Assembly (NCBI GenBank): GCA_030824275.1
Contig: JAVBXY010000005.1
Coordinates: forward strand, 62,001-126,000
Reading direction: 5' to 3'
Length of the DNA stretch: 64,000 nucleotides
From: Rhodocyclaceae bacterium
Lineage (GTDB): Bacteria > Pseudomonadota > Gammaproteobacteria > Burkholderiales > Rhodocyclaceae
Shown: piece by piece, positions 17,410-26,515 of the stretch
Layout of the letters: every line of letters begins with the position of its first letter
Numbering within the stretch: the stretch's first letter is position 1
Notes under the pieces: model-generated
The model's input: only the letters and a program-made list of their open reading frames with translations
What the model was told of the DNA's origin: nothing
Database searches by the model: none
Position numbers and translations under genes: made by a program

Positions 17410-19193
17410 GCCAGATCGTAGAGGTAAAAGTCCCGGACATCGGCGACTTCAAGGGAATTCCGATCATTGAAATCGTCGTCAAGGTCGGCGACGAAGTGAA
17501 GGCGGAAGACACGTTGATCACGCTGGAATCGGACAAGGCGACCATGGATGTGCCGAGCCCGGTGGCGGGTGTGGTCACGGAACTCAAAGTGAAGGTAGGC
17601 GACACGGTATCGGAAGGCACGCTGGTGGCGATGGTAAAAGTCGGCGCTGGCGGCACGGCGAGTGAGGCTGTTCCCGTGGCTGCACCGACCCCGGCACCTG
17701 CTGCTCCCACCGTTGCTGCCATCCCCGCACCGGCTGCCGGTTCCTTTGCCGGCAAGGTCGACATTGAAACCGACATGCTGGTCCTCGGCGCCGGCCCCGG
17801 CGGCTATTCCGCCGCCTTCCGCAGCGCTGATCTCGGCATGAAAACCACGCTGGTCGAGCGCTACTCGACCCTCGGCGGTGTCTGCCTCAACGTCGGCTGC
17901 ATTCCATCCAAGGCCCTGCTGCACGTGGCGGCAGTGATCCAAGAAGCGCAGCACGGCAACGATCTTGGCGTCAGTTTCGTTGCACCCCATGTGGATGTGG
18001 ACAAGCTCCGCGCCCACAAGGAAAAGGTCGTCGGCAAGCTCACCGGTGGCCTCACCGGCATGGCCAAGGCGCGCAAGGTGGAAGTGGTGCGCGGCTATGG
18101 CCATTTCCTCGACGCCCACCATCTCGAAGTCGAGACCATGAGCGGCAGCGCCCAGGACAAGACCGGCGAGAAGACGGTCATCAAGTTCCAGAAGTGCATC
18201 ATCGCTGCCGGCAGTGCCGCAGTACATCTGCCTTTCATCCCCCGCGATCCGCGTATTGTCGATTCCACCGGCGCGCTGGAATTGCGCTTCGTGCCGCAGA
18301 AAATGCTGGTCATCGGCGGTGGTATCATCGGCCTCGAAATGGCGACCGTGTATTCGACGCTGGGTGCCAAAGTGGATGTGGTCGAAATGCTCGATGGCCT
18401 GATGCAGGGACCGGATCGCGACCTAGTGAAAGTCTGGGAAAAGCAGAACGCCGGGCGTTTCGACAAGGTGATGCTGAAGACCAAGACCGTCGCCGTCGAT
18501 GCCAAGGACGATGGCCTCTGGGTGACGTTCGATGGTGAAGCTGCACCAAAAGAAGCGCAACGCTACGACATGATCTTGCAATCCGCTGGTCGCGCACCGA
18601 ATGGCAAGAAGATCGATGCCGACAAGGCGGGTGTCATCGTCGGCGAGCGCGGTTTCATTCCCGTGGATAGCCAGATGCGCACCAACGTGCCGCACATCTT
18701 CGCCATTGGCGACATCGTCGGCCAGCCCATGCTGGCGCACAAGGCTGTGCATGAGGCCCATGTCGCCGCCGAGGCGGCCGCTGGCGAGAAGGCGCACTTC
18801 GATGCCAAGGTAATCCCCGGCGTTGCCTACACCCATCCCGAAGTGGCCTGGGTCGGCGTCGGCGAGGACGATGCGAAGAAGGCCGGGCGCAAGGTTTCCG
18901 TGGCCAAATTCCCTTGGGCAGCCTCTGGTCGCGCCATCGCCAACGGCGCCGAATACGGCATGACCAAGCTGATTTTCGACGAGGAAAACCATCGCGTCAT
19001 CGGCGGCGGCATCGTCGGTCCCGGTGCCGGCGACATGATCGGCGAAGTGGTCCTGGCCATCGAGATGGGCGCCGACGCGGTGGATATTGGCAAGACCATC
19101 CACCCGCACCCGACCCTGGGCGAAACCATCGGCATGGCCGCCGAAGTGGCGCATGGCACCTGTACTGACCTGCCGCCGATGCGGAAAAGGTAA
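17406..19193 (+). CDS. lpdA: Dihydrolipoamide dehydrogenase (PDH E3) with N-terminal lipoyl domain
   Basis: 595 residues: lipoyl domain (1-78), short linker (79-115), then the flavoprotein with FAD site [13 protein letters not shown], redox disulfide [20 protein letters not shown] site [12 protein letters not shown] and C-terminal catalytic [10 protein letters not shown]. It reoxidises the dihydrolipoyl groups of the complex. The fused lipoyl domain is a known betaproteobacterial arrangement; in sequence it is a near copy of that of AceF. A forward 25-bp element begins exactly where the lipoyl domain ends, encoding KVGAGGTA at residues 77-85. ATG overlaps the BPH stop. Confidence 0.96.
   Translation: MSQIVEVKVPDIGDFKGIPIIEIVVKVGDEVKAEDTLITLESDKATMDVPSPVAGVVTELKVKVGDTVSEGTLVAMVKVGAGGTASEAVPVAAPTPAPAAPTVAAIPAPAAGSFAGKVDIETDMLVLGAGPGGYSAAFRSADLGMKTTLVERYSTLGGVCLNVGCIPSKALLHVAAVIQEAQHGNDLGVSFVAPHVDVDKLRAHKEKVVGKLTGGLTGMAKARKVEVVRGYGHFLDAHHLEVETMSGSAQDKTGEKTVIKFQKCIIAAGSAAVHLPFIPRDPRIVDSTGALELRFVPQKMLVIGGGIIGLEMATVYSTLGAKVDVVEMLDGLMQGPDRDLVKVWEKQNAGRFDKVMLKTKTVAVDAKDDGLWVTFDGEAAPKEAQRYDMILQSAGRAPNGKKIDADKAGVIVGERGFIPVDSQMRTNVPHIFAIGDIVGQPMLAHKAVHEAHVAAEAAAGEKAHFDAKVIPGVAYTHPEVAWVGVGEDDAKKAGRKVSVAKFPWAASGRAIANGAEYGMTKLIFDEENHRVIGGGIVGPGAGDMIGEVVLAIEMGADAVDIGKTIHPHPTLGETIGMAAEVAHGTCTDLPPMRKR
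17636..17660 (+). repeat. Dispersed 25-bp element, copy 7 (forward)
   Basis: Perfect core, variable pair GC. Sits at the lipoyl-domain/linker boundary of lpdA. In the paralogous stretch of aceF (15649-15720) the flanks AAAAGTC and GGGACGGTGAG are present but the middle is replaced. Confidence 0.92.
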
Positions 19194-19224
19194 TATCTCC
19201 CCCACTCAAAATTCAGGAGGGGAT

Positions 19225-19896
19225 ATGACCCAGGACGAAATGAAGCAGGCCGTCGCCCGTGCGGCGCGGGACTATGTGGCCGTGAATCTGCCGGCCGGCG
19301 GCATTCTCGGTGTCGGCACCGGCTCGACGGCGAATTTCTTCATCGACGAGCTGGCTGCCATCAAGGGCCAGCTGGGCGGCACTGTCGCCAGTTCCGAGGC
19401 GACCAAGAAGCGCCTCGAAGGCCACGGCATTCGCGTACTTGATCTGAACGACGTGGACGCCATGGGCATCTACGTGGATGGCGCCGACGAGATCGATCAT
19501 GGCCTGTCCATGGTCAAGGGCGGTGGCGGGGCGCTGACCCGCGAGAAGATCGTGGCCGCCGTGGCCAAGACCTTCGTCTGCATCTGCGATGCATCGAAGC
19601 GCGTGCCGGTGATGGGCAAGTTTCCGCTGCCGGTGGAAGTGATCCCCATGGCCCGCGCTTATGTTGCCCGCGAACTGGGCAAGTTGGGCGGGACGCCAAA
19701 GTTGCGCGAAGGTTTCGTTACCGACAACGGTAACCTGATTCTGGATGTGCACGGCCTGTCGATTTCCGCACCGGCGGAACTCGAAGCGCGGATCAACCAG
19801 ATCGTCGGCGTCGTCACCAACGGCCTGTTTGCCCAGCGTGGCGCGGACTTGCTGCTGCTGGCGACCCCCGACGGCGTTCAGCGCTATCAACGCTGA
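19225..19896 (+). CDS. rpiA: Ribose-5-phosphate isomerase A
   Basis: 223 residues from the ATG at 19225, preceded by CAGGAGGGG. Interconverts ribose 5-phosphate and ribulose 5-phosphate, and so feeds both the pentose phosphate pathway and the Calvin cycle regeneration arm. Family motifs [38 protein letters not shown] and TDNGNLILD are intact and the length is normal. It follows lpdA by 31 bp and may be read from the PDH promoter. Confidence 0.97.
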   Translation: MTQDEMKQAVARAARDYVAVNLPAGGILGVGTGSTANFFIDELAAIKGQLGGTVASSEATKKRLEGHGIRVLDLNDVDAMGIYVDGADEIDHGLSMVKGGGGALTREKIVAAVAKTFVCICDASKRVPVMGKFPLPVEVIPMARAYVARELGKLGGTPKLREGFVTDNGNLILDVHGLSISAPAELEARINQIVGVVTNGLFAQRGADLLLLATPDGVQRYQR

Positions 19897-19903
19897 AACA
19901 TTA

Positions 19904-19919
19904 CCGTCACATGTGACGG
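19904..19919. promoter_or_regulatory. 16-bp perfect palindrome upstream of phoU
   Basis: CCGTCACA/TGTGACGG is a perfect dyad, followed directly by a TATAGT hexamer (19921-19926) that could be a -10. It lies 34 bp before the phoU start. Its half-site resembles part of a Pho-box heptamer (CTGTCAT), but Pho boxes are direct repeats, so this is more likely another regulator or a CRP/FNR-like site. Confidence 0.5.
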
Positions 19920-19952
19920 CTATAGTGATGGAATTGTGAGCGAGGTGGCGGC

Positions 19953-20654
19953 ATGAGTCAGGAACACATCATCAAGCAGTTCGATTCCGACCTGGAAGGC
20001 CTGCGTACGCGCGTGCTGAAGATGGGCGGCTTGGTAGAGCAGCAATTGCTGCGTGCCATGGAAGGTCTTGAAACCGGCGATCTGGCACTGATCGAACAGG
20101 TGATCGCTACGGATCGCCTGGTCAATCGCCATGAGGTGGAACTCGACGAGGCCTGCAACAACGTGATTGCTCGGCGTCAGCCGGCGGCCGTTGATCTGCG
20201 CATGGTGATGACGGTGGTGAAGATCATTACCGACCTCGAGCGCATTGGTGACGAGGCCAAGAAAATCGCCAAGATGGCGCGCGACATCCACGGTGGCGAC
20301 ATCCGCGCCGTGCCGCGCATCGATCTGCGTCCGCCTGCCGACATCGCTGTTTCCATGCTGCGCAAGTCGCTGGACGCCTTCGCCCGACTCGACGTCAATA
20401 CCTCGGCCGAGGTCGTGCGTCAGGACAAGGAGGTCGATGCCGGCTTCAAGGCGGCGATGCGCCAGCTCATCACTTTCATGATGGAAGATCCGCGCACGAT
20501 CTCCAGCTCTCTCGACCTGTTGTTCGTCGCCCGTGCCATCGAACGCATCGGCGACCACGCGAAGAACATTTCCGAGTACGTGGTCTATCTGGTCAAGGGG
20601 CGTGACGTACGCCACATCGGGTTGGAAGAAATGGAAAAGGAAGTCGCGCAGTAA
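19953..20654 (+). CDS. phoU: Phosphate transport regulator PhoU
   Basis: 233 residues, ATG after GAGGTGG. Two PhoU three-helix domains with the usual metal-binding patterns (IGDEAKKIAKMA near 95 and IERIGDHAKNISEY near 195). PhoU links the Pst phosphate transporter to the PhoR-PhoB system and limits phosphate uptake. Pst and Pho genes are not next to it here; instead a polyphosphate-using enzyme gene lies about 1.8 kb away on the other strand. A strong terminator follows. Confidence 0.95.
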   Translation: MSQEHIIKQFDSDLEGLRTRVLKMGGLVEQQLLRAMEGLETGDLALIEQVIATDRLVNRHEVELDEACNNVIARRQPAAVDLRMVMTVVKIITDLERIGDEAKKIAKMARDIHGGDIRAVPRIDLRPPADIAVSMLRKSLDAFARLDVNTSAEVVRQDKEVDAGFKAAMRQLITFMMEDPRTISSSLDLLFVARAIERIGDHAKNISEYVVYLVKGRDVRHIGLEEMEKEVAQ

Positions 20655-20666
20655 GCGACTTTTTTC

Positions 20667-20702
20667 AAAACAAAGGGCCGCATGATGCGGCCCTTTGTTT
20701 TT
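20667..20702. terminator. Intrinsic terminator after phoU
   Basis: 14-bp stem AAACAAAGGGCCGC / GCGGCCCTTTGTTT, loop ATGAT, flanked by A-run and T-run, so it could work in both directions and also serve the minus-strand yggX. Confidence 0.95.
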
Positions 20703-20711
20703 GTCGCGCCG

Positions 20712-20736
20712 AAAAGTCGGCGCTGGCGCTACGGCA
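20712..20736 (+). repeat. Dispersed 25-bp element, copy 8 (forward, intergenic)
   Basis: Perfect core, variable pair CT, outer end ACGGCA. Lies between the phoU terminator and the yggX stop and leads straight into a 22-bp-period tandem repeat. Confidence 0.9.
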
Positions 20737-20776
20737 ACTAAGCGGCGACTCGGTGGCAGCTAAGTGGCGAATCAGT
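20733..20776. repeat. Two-unit tandem repeat, 22-bp period, at the yggX 3' end
   Basis: GGCAACTAAGCGGCGACT is followed 22 bp later by GGCAGCTAAGTGGCGAAT. The array starts inside the 25-bp element and ends over the yggX stop codon. Similar in sequence to the array at 8582-8621. Confidence 0.6.
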
Positions 20777-21044
20777 GCGACGGGGGCACAAAACCGCCAA
20801 TCTGGTCGGCGCCGTCACCGAAGAAATGCTTCTGCACCTGCTCGGCCAGATATTTGCGGTGCTGGGCATCTGCGAGGTTGAGGCGGTTCTCGTTGATCAG
20901 CATGGTTTGCAGGCGTATCCACTGCTGCCAGGCTTCCTTGGAGACGTTCTCGAACAGTTTCTTGCCCAGTTCGCCGGGCATGGGAGCGTAATCGAGGCCT
21001 TCGGCTTCGTGGCCGAGTTTGATGCAATTGACCATGCGGGCCAT
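20772..21044 (-). CDS. yggX: Probable Fe(2+)-trafficking protein
   Basis: 90 residues, ATG start. Matches the YggX family throughout: [21 protein letters not shown] at the start, [31 protein letters not shown] in the middle. The conserved Cys7 is present. The small protein protects Fe-S enzymes from oxidative damage, probably by handling iron. It is the most downstream gene of a minus-strand run (rsmE, ppk2, argA, yggX). Confidence 0.95.
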   Translation of the reverse strand: MARMVNCIKLGHEAEGLDYAPMPGELGKKLFENVSKEAWQQWIRLQTMLINENRLNLADAQHRKYLAEQVQKHFFGDGADQIGGFVPPSH

Positions 21045-21094
21045 GGTGTTTCCTTTCTTGCGTGTGTCTGTAGGGGAAGTGCGCGGACGCCAGT

Positions 21095-22438
21095 TTATAG
21101 CGACTTCACGAATACCTTCGAACGGCGTTGCAGGTTGTAGAGTTCGCGCCGCGCGGCGGGGAGAGCATCGACGCCTTCTTCGACGAAGCCGCGTTCAATA
21201 AACCAGTGTGCCGTGCGCGTGGTGAGCACGAAAAGGCGCTTGAGTTTCATCTTCTTCGCCCGTGCTTCGATGTGGCTGCGCAACTGGTCGCCATAGCCGC
21301 TGCGACGGAAATCCGGCGTCACGGCGAGGCAGGCCAGCTCTGCCGATTTCTCGGTCGAAAACGGATAGATCGCCGCACAGCCGACGATCACGCCGTCGTG
21401 CTCGACCACCGAGAAGCGCGTGACTTCCATTTCCAGCCGTTCGCGGCCGCGCTTGACCAGGGTGCCGTCGGCTTCCAGCGGTTCGATCAGGGCGAGGATG
21501 GCGCCGACGTCGTCGATGGTGGCATCGCGCAGGCGGGCCAGCGGCGCGCTGGTCATCACCGTGCCGACGCCATCGCGGGTGAAGAATTCCATAAGCATGG
21601 CGCCATCGGCGCGGGCGTCGAGGAAGTGCACACGGCCGACGCCGGCGCGGCAGGCGCGCACGGCGCTAGGCAGGACGCGGGCGATGTCCGGCGCCTGCTT
21701 GGCGAGGTGCTTATCCACCAACTTTTGCGCATCGTCGGCGGTGACGGCGTCGATGGCTTCGTTCTTGGCGCTGACCAGGCCCGGTGCATCGCACAGATAG
21801 ATCAGCTTGTCGGCCTGGACGGCGGTGGCAACGGCTTCGGCCACCTCTTCCCAGGCGAGGTTGAATATCTCACCCGTCGGTGAGGCGCCGATGGGGGTGA
21901 TGAGGACGACGTTCTCCTGCGCCAGATCGGCCTGGATTTCCTCGGCGATCACTTTGCGCACGGCGCCTGTGTATTGGAAGTCGATGCCATCCACCACGCC
22001 CACCGGCCGCGCCGTGATGAAGTTGCCGCCGGTGACGCGCAGGAAGGCGCCGGCCATCGGCGTGTTGGGCAGGCCTTGCGAGAGCAGGGCCTCGATCTCG
22101 ATGCGGGTCACGCCCATGGCGCGCTTGACGCATTCGAGGGCGTCGCCGTCGGTGACGCGCAGGTTGTTGTGAAAGCGCGGCACCAGACCGCGAAAGCCCA
22201 TCTCTGCATCGATCTGCGGCCGGGCGCCGTGCACCAGCACCAGACGGATGCCCATGCTGTCGAGCAAGGCGATATCGTGGATCAGCGCTTGCGCTGCGCC
22301 CGATTCCAGCACCTCGCCGCCGAAGGCGATGACGAAGGTTCGCCCGCGAAAGGCATGGATGTAGGGTGCGGCCTGGCGCACCCAGGCGACGAGTCGAGTG
22401 TCGGTTTCCGGTTGCGTTTCGCGGGTTTCCAGCGTCAT
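21095..22438 (-). CDS. argA: N-acetylglutamate synthase, classical ArgA
   Basis: 447 residues. The ATG at 22438 overlaps the stop of the upstream polyphosphate kinase gene (ATGA) and gives the usual ArgA start. N-terminal amino-acid-kinase-like domain ([24 protein letters not shown]) that binds arginine as inhibitor, and a C-terminal GNAT acetyltransferase domain ([19 protein letters not shown]) that makes N-acetylglutamate, the first step of arginine synthesis. Full family length. Confidence 0.95.
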   Translation of the reverse strand: MTLETRETQPETDTRLVAWVRQAAPYIHAFRGRTFVIAFGGEVLESGAAQALIHDIALLDSMGIRLVLVHGARPQIDAEMGFRGLVPRFHNNLRVTDGDALECVKRAMGVTRIEIEALLSQGLPNTPMAGAFLRVTGGNFITARPVGVVDGIDFQYTGAVRKVIAEEIQADLAQENVVLITPIGASPTGEIFNLAWEEVAEAVATAVQADKLIYLCDAPGLVSAKNEAIDAVTADDAQKLVDKHLAKQAPDIARVLPSAVRACRAGVGRVHFLDARADGAMLMEFFTRDGVGTVMTSAPLARLRDATIDDVGAILALIEPLEADGTLVKRGRERLEMEVTRFSVVEHDGVIVGCAAIYPFSTEKSAELACLAVTPDFRRSGYGDQLRSHIEARAKKMKLKRLFVLTTRTAHWFIERGFVEEGVDALPAARRELYNLQRRSKVFVKSL

Positions 22439-23976
22439 TTCTTCTTCTTGCCTTTCTTGTTGTCGTCCTTGTCCTTGGGCTGAGCTACTGTGGCCCGGCC
22501 TTCCAGTTCGGCTTCGATGCGTTCGCAAACCGTGCGCAGAATCTTCACGCGGGCGAAGTTCTTGTCGTTGGCTTCCACCAGGGTCCACGGTGCCGTACCG
22601 GTGCTGGTGCGATCCACCATGTCGCAGATGGCCTGCTGGTAGGCGTCCCACTTTTCACGGTTGCGCCAGTCTTCCTCGGTGATCTTGAAACGCTTGAACT
22701 CGATCTTCTCGCGTTCCTTGAAGCGCTTCAGTTGTTCCTCCTGGCTGATTTGCAACCAGAACTTCACCACGATGACCCCGGCACTGGCCAGATCGTGTTC
22801 GTAATCGTTGATCTCGGTATAGGCGCGCAACCAGTCGGCTTCGGCGCAATAGCCTTCCACGCGCTCGACCAGAACTCGGCCATACCAGGTGCGGTCGAAG
22901 ATCGTCACGCGACCTTTGCGCGGGATGTGCCGCCAGAAGCGCCACAGATACGGTTGGGCACGCTCTTCTTCGGTCGGTGCTGCCACCGGGACTATCTGGT
23001 AGTCGCGGGCATCCAGCGATGCGGTGATGCGGCGGATGGCGCCACCTTTGCCAGCGGCGTCGGCGCCCTCGAAGGCGCATACCAATGCCTTGTCCTTGAA
23101 GCGCGGATCGCGCACCAACTCGGAAAGCCGGCCCTGCCATTTGGCGAGCTGGCTGTCGTAGTCCTTCTCGGTGAGCTTCTGCTTGAGGTTCAATTCGGAC
23201 AGCACATTTCGGCCGTCGATATTCACCCGCATCGGCGGGGCCACCGGCGTGGTTTGCTGGCCTTCGGTGGACAGGCGATGGCGGATTGCTTCGAGCAGAA
23301 TCTTGCCCGTGGTCAATGAGCGATAACGGTCATCCTCGCCTTCGATGATGATCCAGGGCGCCCACGGCGTGTTGGTCATGCGCAGCACATGGCCGGCGAC
23401 GTCCTGCAATTTGTCGTAGGTCTTCAGGCGGTCCCAATTCCACTTGGTGACACGCCAGGCTGTCTTGGGGTCTTTCTCCAGCGCCTTCAGGCGACGTTTC
23501 TGGCCGTCCTTGGTCAGGTGGAACCAGAACTTCAAGACCAACGCGCCCTCGTTGACCAGCATGGCCTCGAAGCGGTTGATCTGATCAATGCGCGCATCCA
23601 TGTCGGCCTGACTCATGCCGCCATCGAGTCGATCATGGATCGGGCTCGAATACCAGGAACCGGCGAAAACGCCGATGCGGCCCTTGGGCGGCAGCGCGCG
23701 CCAGTAGCGCCACATGAAGGGCCGGGTGCGCTCTTCGTCGCTCGGCGACGAAAAGGCCAGGGTCGAGATGAAGCGCGGGTCCATCCACTCGTAGAGGATG
23801 TTGATGGTCTCGCCCTTGCCGGCACCATCCTGACCGCTGACCAGCACGAAGACGGGAATCTTGCCGTTTTCCTTGAGGTCATACTGGGCATCCTGCAAGG
23901 CTGCGCGCAGGGCCGGTAATTGTTTCTTGTAGGTTTCCTTGTCGATCTTGTGACCGATTTCTGCTGATTCGAACAT
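22435..23976 (-). CDS. pap: Polyphosphate:AMP phosphotransferase (two-domain PPK2)
   Basis: 513 residues, two tandem PPK2 domains. N-terminal domain with FVLVSGQDGAGKGETINILYEW (P-loop GQDGAGKG near 50), C-terminal domain with VCAFEGADAAGKGGAIRRIT. Two-domain class II PPK2 proteins phosphorylate AMP to ADP with polyphosphate. The C-terminus is a Lys/Asp tail ([13 protein letters not shown]). The context (phoU nearby) fits phosphate and energy storage. Couples translationally to argA and follows rsmE with no intergenic gap. Confidence 0.88.
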   Translation of the reverse strand: MFESAEIGHKIDKETYKKQLPALRAALQDAQYDLKENGKIPVFVLVSGQDGAGKGETINILYEWMDPRFISTLAFSSPSDEERTRPFMWRYWRALPPKGRIGVFAGSWYSSPIHDRLDGGMSQADMDARIDQINRFEAMLVNEGALVLKFWFHLTKDGQKRRLKALEKDPKTAWRVTKWNWDRLKTYDKLQDVAGHVLRMTNTPWAPWIIIEGEDDRYRSLTTGKILLEAIRHRLSTEGQQTTPVAPPMRVNIDGRNVLSELNLKQKLTEKDYDSQLAKWQGRLSELVRDPRFKDKALVCAFEGADAAGKGGAIRRITASLDARDYQIVPVAAPTEEERAQPYLWRFWRHIPRKGRVTIFDRTWYGRVLVERVEGYCAEADWLRAYTEINDYEHDLASAGVIVVKFWLQISQEEQLKRFKEREKIEFKRFKITEEDWRNREKWDAYQQAICDMVDRTSTGTAPWTLVEANDKNFARVKILRTVCERIEAELEGRATVAQPKDKDDNKKGKKKK

Positions 23977-24705
23977 TTACCAATCTCCCCAAAGTGCCAT
24001 CATTGCGGCCAGCACGGCCGGTCCGGCGGTTTCCGTGCGCAGTATGCGCGGTCCCAGCGCCAGGGGCATGAATCCCGCCGCCCTCGCCGCTGCCAGTTCT
24101 CCATCCTCAAAGCCACCTTCCGGGCCGATCAGCAAGGTGACCGGCGCAGACGGCGGCGGCAGATCGCGCAGGCGTGTGGTGGCACCCGGCGCGCAGACCA
24201 ACCGCAGTCCATTGTCCTGCGAGGCCAGCGCCAGATATTGCGGCAGATCAAGAATTTGTTCCACCTCGGGAACGCGATTGCGCTGGCTTTGCTCGCAGGC
24301 GGAGACGACGATGCCGCGCCAGTGATCCACGCGTCGCTCCATGCGTTCGCCGGAGAGCCGGATCAAGCTGCGCTTGGCGGCCACCGGCTGGATGCGGGCG
24401 ACGCCGAGTTCGACGGCTTTCTGCACCACGAAATCCATCTTGTCGCTGGCGGGCAGCCCCTGCACCAGAGTGATGCTGACCGGCGGCTCGCGGTCACTGT
24501 CGTCGAATTCGTCCAGCGTGGCGCGCAGGGTCTTGCCAGCGGGGTGAAGCGTGGCGGTCCATTGACCACCGCGCCCATCGAACAGAATTGCCGTGTCGCC
24601 AGCACCGACTCTCAGGACGCGCAGGGCATGGTGGGCCGCCTCGGCGGGCAGTTCGACGGTGGCGCCAGGGGCGAGGGGGGCGGGGCAGTAAAAGCGCGGT
24701 GGCAT
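23977..24705 (-). CDS. rsmE: 16S rRNA m3U1498 methyltransferase
   Basis: 242 residues. SPOUT-class methyltransferase; conserved C-terminal knot VTLLIGPEGGFEDGELAAARAAGF and LGPRILRTETAG are clear, as is LVQGLPASDKMDFVVQKAVELG. It methylates U1498 in the 30S subunit. Residues 31-39 (RVGAGDTA) are encoded by a diverged copy of the 25-bp element. That part of RsmE proteins normally has a similar Arg...Gly-Asp pattern, so the match may be partly native. Confidence 0.94.
   Translation of the reverse strand: MPPRFYCPAPLAPGATVELPAEAAHHALRVLRVGAGDTAILFDGRGGQWTATLHPAGKTLRATLDEFDDSDREPPVSITLVQGLPASDKMDFVVQKAVELGVARIQPVAAKRSLIRLSGERMERRVDHWRGIVVSACEQSQRNRVPEVEQILDLPQYLALASQDNGLRLVCAPGATTRLRDLPPPSAPVTLLIGPEGGFEDGELAAARAAGFMPLALGPRILRTETAGPAVLAAMMALWGDW
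24589..24613 (-). repeat. Dispersed 25-bp element, copy 9 (reverse, diverged)
   Basis: Several changes (GCACCGACTCTC at the inner end). Encodes RVGAGDTA in rsmE, in the same phase as the other sense copies. The least certain of the longer matches. Confidence 0.5.
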
Positions 24706-24738
24706 GCGGGGATTATTTCACAGCGCCATGGTGGGATG

Positions 24739-25656
24739 TCACTTGCCGACCTGCTCACCGATCAGTCGGGCGCCTTCCTTGTCCATGAAGTCCACAAAGG
24801 CGACGGCCGCCGGCATCAGCCGCTTGTCGGCGCGATGGACCAGATGCCATTGACGCTTCACCGGCGTGCCGACGATGTTGAGCCTGGTGAGCCGCCCCAC
24901 CTGCCGTTCGAGACCGATGGTGTGCTCGGAAATGAAGGAAATGCCGAGGCCGGCCATCACCGCCTGCTTGATGGTTTCATTGCTGCCCAGCTCCATGGTC
25001 GCGCCGGGTATCACGCCCTGTTCCTCCAGATAGCGCTCCAGTGCGCTGCGGGTGCCGGAGCCAGTTTCGCGGATCAGCAGGGTGTCCGTCGCCAGATGTT
25101 TCGGATCGACACGTTTTTTGTCCGCCAGCGGATGGTCCGGTGCGGCGATGAAGACCAGCGGATGATCGGCAAAGGCACGGGCCACAGTCTCGAACTCGCG
25201 CGGCGGCGAGCCCATGATGGCGAGGTCGATGTCGTTGTCGGCCAGCTGGCGGACGATGGCGCCGCGGTTGTTTACCGACAGACGCAACTCGACGCCGGGA
25301 TGGCGGCGGCGGAACTCGGCCAGCAGGGCCGGGGCGAAATACTTGGCGGTGCTGACGACGCCGATCATCAGGTGGCCGGCCTCGACGCCTTTCATGGCGG
25401 CGAGCGCTTCGCCGGCATCCCGCAGCTGCTGGGCGATGCGCCGGGCCTGGCGGGCCACTTCCTCGCCGGCGGCGGTGAGGCGCACTTTCTTGCCGGCCTG
25501 TTCGGTCAGCGGCAGGCCGGCCAGTTCTTCCAGGGCCTGCACCTGCATCGACACGGCGGGCTGGGTCAGGTGCAGCTCCTCGGCGGCGCGGGAAAAGGAA
25601 AGGTGGCGGGCGACCGCCTCGAAAATCCGTAGCTGGCGCAGGGTGACGTTTTTCAC
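24739..25656 (-). CDS. cbbR: CbbR, LysR-type regulator of the Calvin cycle genes
   Basis: 305 residues, GTG start. N-terminal winged helix-turn-helix (LRQLRIFEAVARHLSFSRAAEELHLTQPAVSMQVQALEE) and a periplasmic-binding-like effector domain (from about 90). Divergent from cbbY, with a LysR-type operator in the 65-bp gap starting 3 bp before its start codon, so self-regulation is expected. The same operator sequence recurs before cbbM and fbp. In the family CbbR activates cbb genes in response to metabolites such as phosphoenolpyruvate or NADPH. Confidence 0.92.
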   Translation of the reverse strand: MKNVTLRQLRIFEAVARHLSFSRAAEELHLTQPAVSMQVQALEELAGLPLTEQAGKKVRLTAAGEEVARQARRIAQQLRDAGEALAAMKGVEAGHLMIGVVSTAKYFAPALLAEFRRRHPGVELRLSVNNRGAIVRQLADNDIDLAIMGSPPREFETVARAFADHPLVFIAAPDHPLADKKRVDPKHLATDTLLIRETGSGTRSALERYLEEQGVIPGATMELGSNETIKQAVMAGLGISFISEHTIGLERQVGRLTRLNIVGTPVKRQWHLVHRADKRLMPAAVAFVDFMDKEGARLIGEQVGK

Positions 25657-25658
25657 GG

Positions 25659-25695
25659 CTTATCCAGGCAATAAGAAATTGTGAATTTCCCTTAT
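25659..25695. promoter_or_regulatory. CbbR operator A (cbbR-cbbY)
   Basis: CTTAT-N7-ATAAG-N5-GTGAAT-N3-CCTTAT. The first part is a perfect dyad with the LysR T-N11-A core (TAT-N7-ATA). Same spacing as operators B and C. Confidence 0.85.
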
Positions 25696-25721
25696 GGGTT
25701 GGCCATCGTAAGCTGCGCGCC

Positions 25722-26432
25722 ATGACTCTGCAAGCCCTGATCTTCGATGTGGACGGCACTCTCGCCGATACGGAGCGCGACGGCCACCGCCCCGCCTTCA
25801 ACGCCGCCTTCGCTGAGGCCGGCATGGATTGGCACTGGGATGCCGATCTTTACGGCGAACTGCTGGCCGTCACCGGCGGCAAGGAACGCATGGCCTTCTA
25901 TGCCGAGCGCCATGATCCGACCTTCCTCGCTGCCGCCGATGCGGAAACCCGCATCCGCGCCCTGCACGCGGCGAAGACGCGGCACTATGTGGACCTGCTC
26001 TCTCGGGGCGGCATTCCCTTGCGCCCGGGCGTCGTCGCCCTGCTGCATGCGGCCCATGCCGCCGGCCTGCGTCTGGCCATCGCCACGACGACGACGCCGG
26101 AAAACGTCACGGCCCTGCTACCGCCGGAATTGATGGGGCTGTTTGAAAAAGTCGGCGCTGGCGATACGGTGGCCAACAAGAAACCGGCGCCTGATATCTA
26201 CCAATGGGTGTTGCAGGAAATGCACCTGCCCGCATCCGCCTGCCTGGCCATCGAAGATTCCGAGAACGGGCTCAAGGCGGCTCTCAGCGCCGGCCTGGGA
26301 ACGGTGGTCACGCCCTGTGGCTATACCCGCGAGCAGGACTTTCGCGGCGCGCTGGCAGTGTTGCCGCATCTGGATGGAGTAAGCCCCGGTTTGCTCGAAG
26401 TCTGGTGTTCTTCTTATGCATCCAATAAGTAA
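25722..26432 (+). CDS. cbbY: CbbY-type HAD phosphatase
   Basis: 236 residues. HAD motif I FDVDGTLADTE near residue 8; the cap segment ELLAVTGGKERMAFY is typical of CbbY. KKPAPDIYQWVLQEM and IEDSENGLKAA give motifs III and IV. CbbY removes the RuBisCO inhibitor xylulose 1,5-bisphosphate, so it fits beside cbbM. A forward 25-bp element encodes KVGAGDTV at residues 142-150, directly before the motif III lysines. No clear ribosome-binding site precedes the ATG. The stop codon lies inside CbbR operator B. Confidence 0.9.
   Translation: MTLQALIFDVDGTLADTERDGHRPAFNAAFAEAGMDWHWDADLYGELLAVTGGKERMAFYAERHDPTFLAAADAETRIRALHAAKTRHYVDLLSRGGIPLRPGVVALLHAAHAAGLRLAIATTTTPENVTALLPPELMGLFEKVGAGDTVANKKPAPDIYQWVLQEMHLPASACLAIEDSENGLKAALSAGLGTVVTPCGYTREQDFRGALAVLPHLDGVSPGLLEVWCSSYASNK
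26147..26171 (+). repeat. Dispersed 25-bp element, copy 10 (forward)
   Basis: Perfect core, variable pair AT, outer end ACGGTG. Inside cbbY, read as KVGAGDTV just before NKKPAPD. HAD proteins often have a Gly-Asp-x-Val pattern here, so the peptide fits its site well. Confidence 0.88.
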
Positions 26433-26449
26433 TCGTGAATTTTTCTTAT
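26413..26449. promoter_or_regulatory. CbbR operator B (cbbM)
   Basis: CTTAT-N7-ATAAG-N5-GTGAAT-N3-TCTTAT, overlapping the cbbY 3' end. A TATGAT -10 candidate (26463-26468) starts 14 bp past the site, and the cbbM ATG is 66 bp past it. Confidence 0.88.
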
Positions 26450-26515
26450 CGAATGACAGGGCTATGATGCCGTTCATTCGCATCCCGCACGACCGATAAA
26501 CGGAGGAGAAAGATA

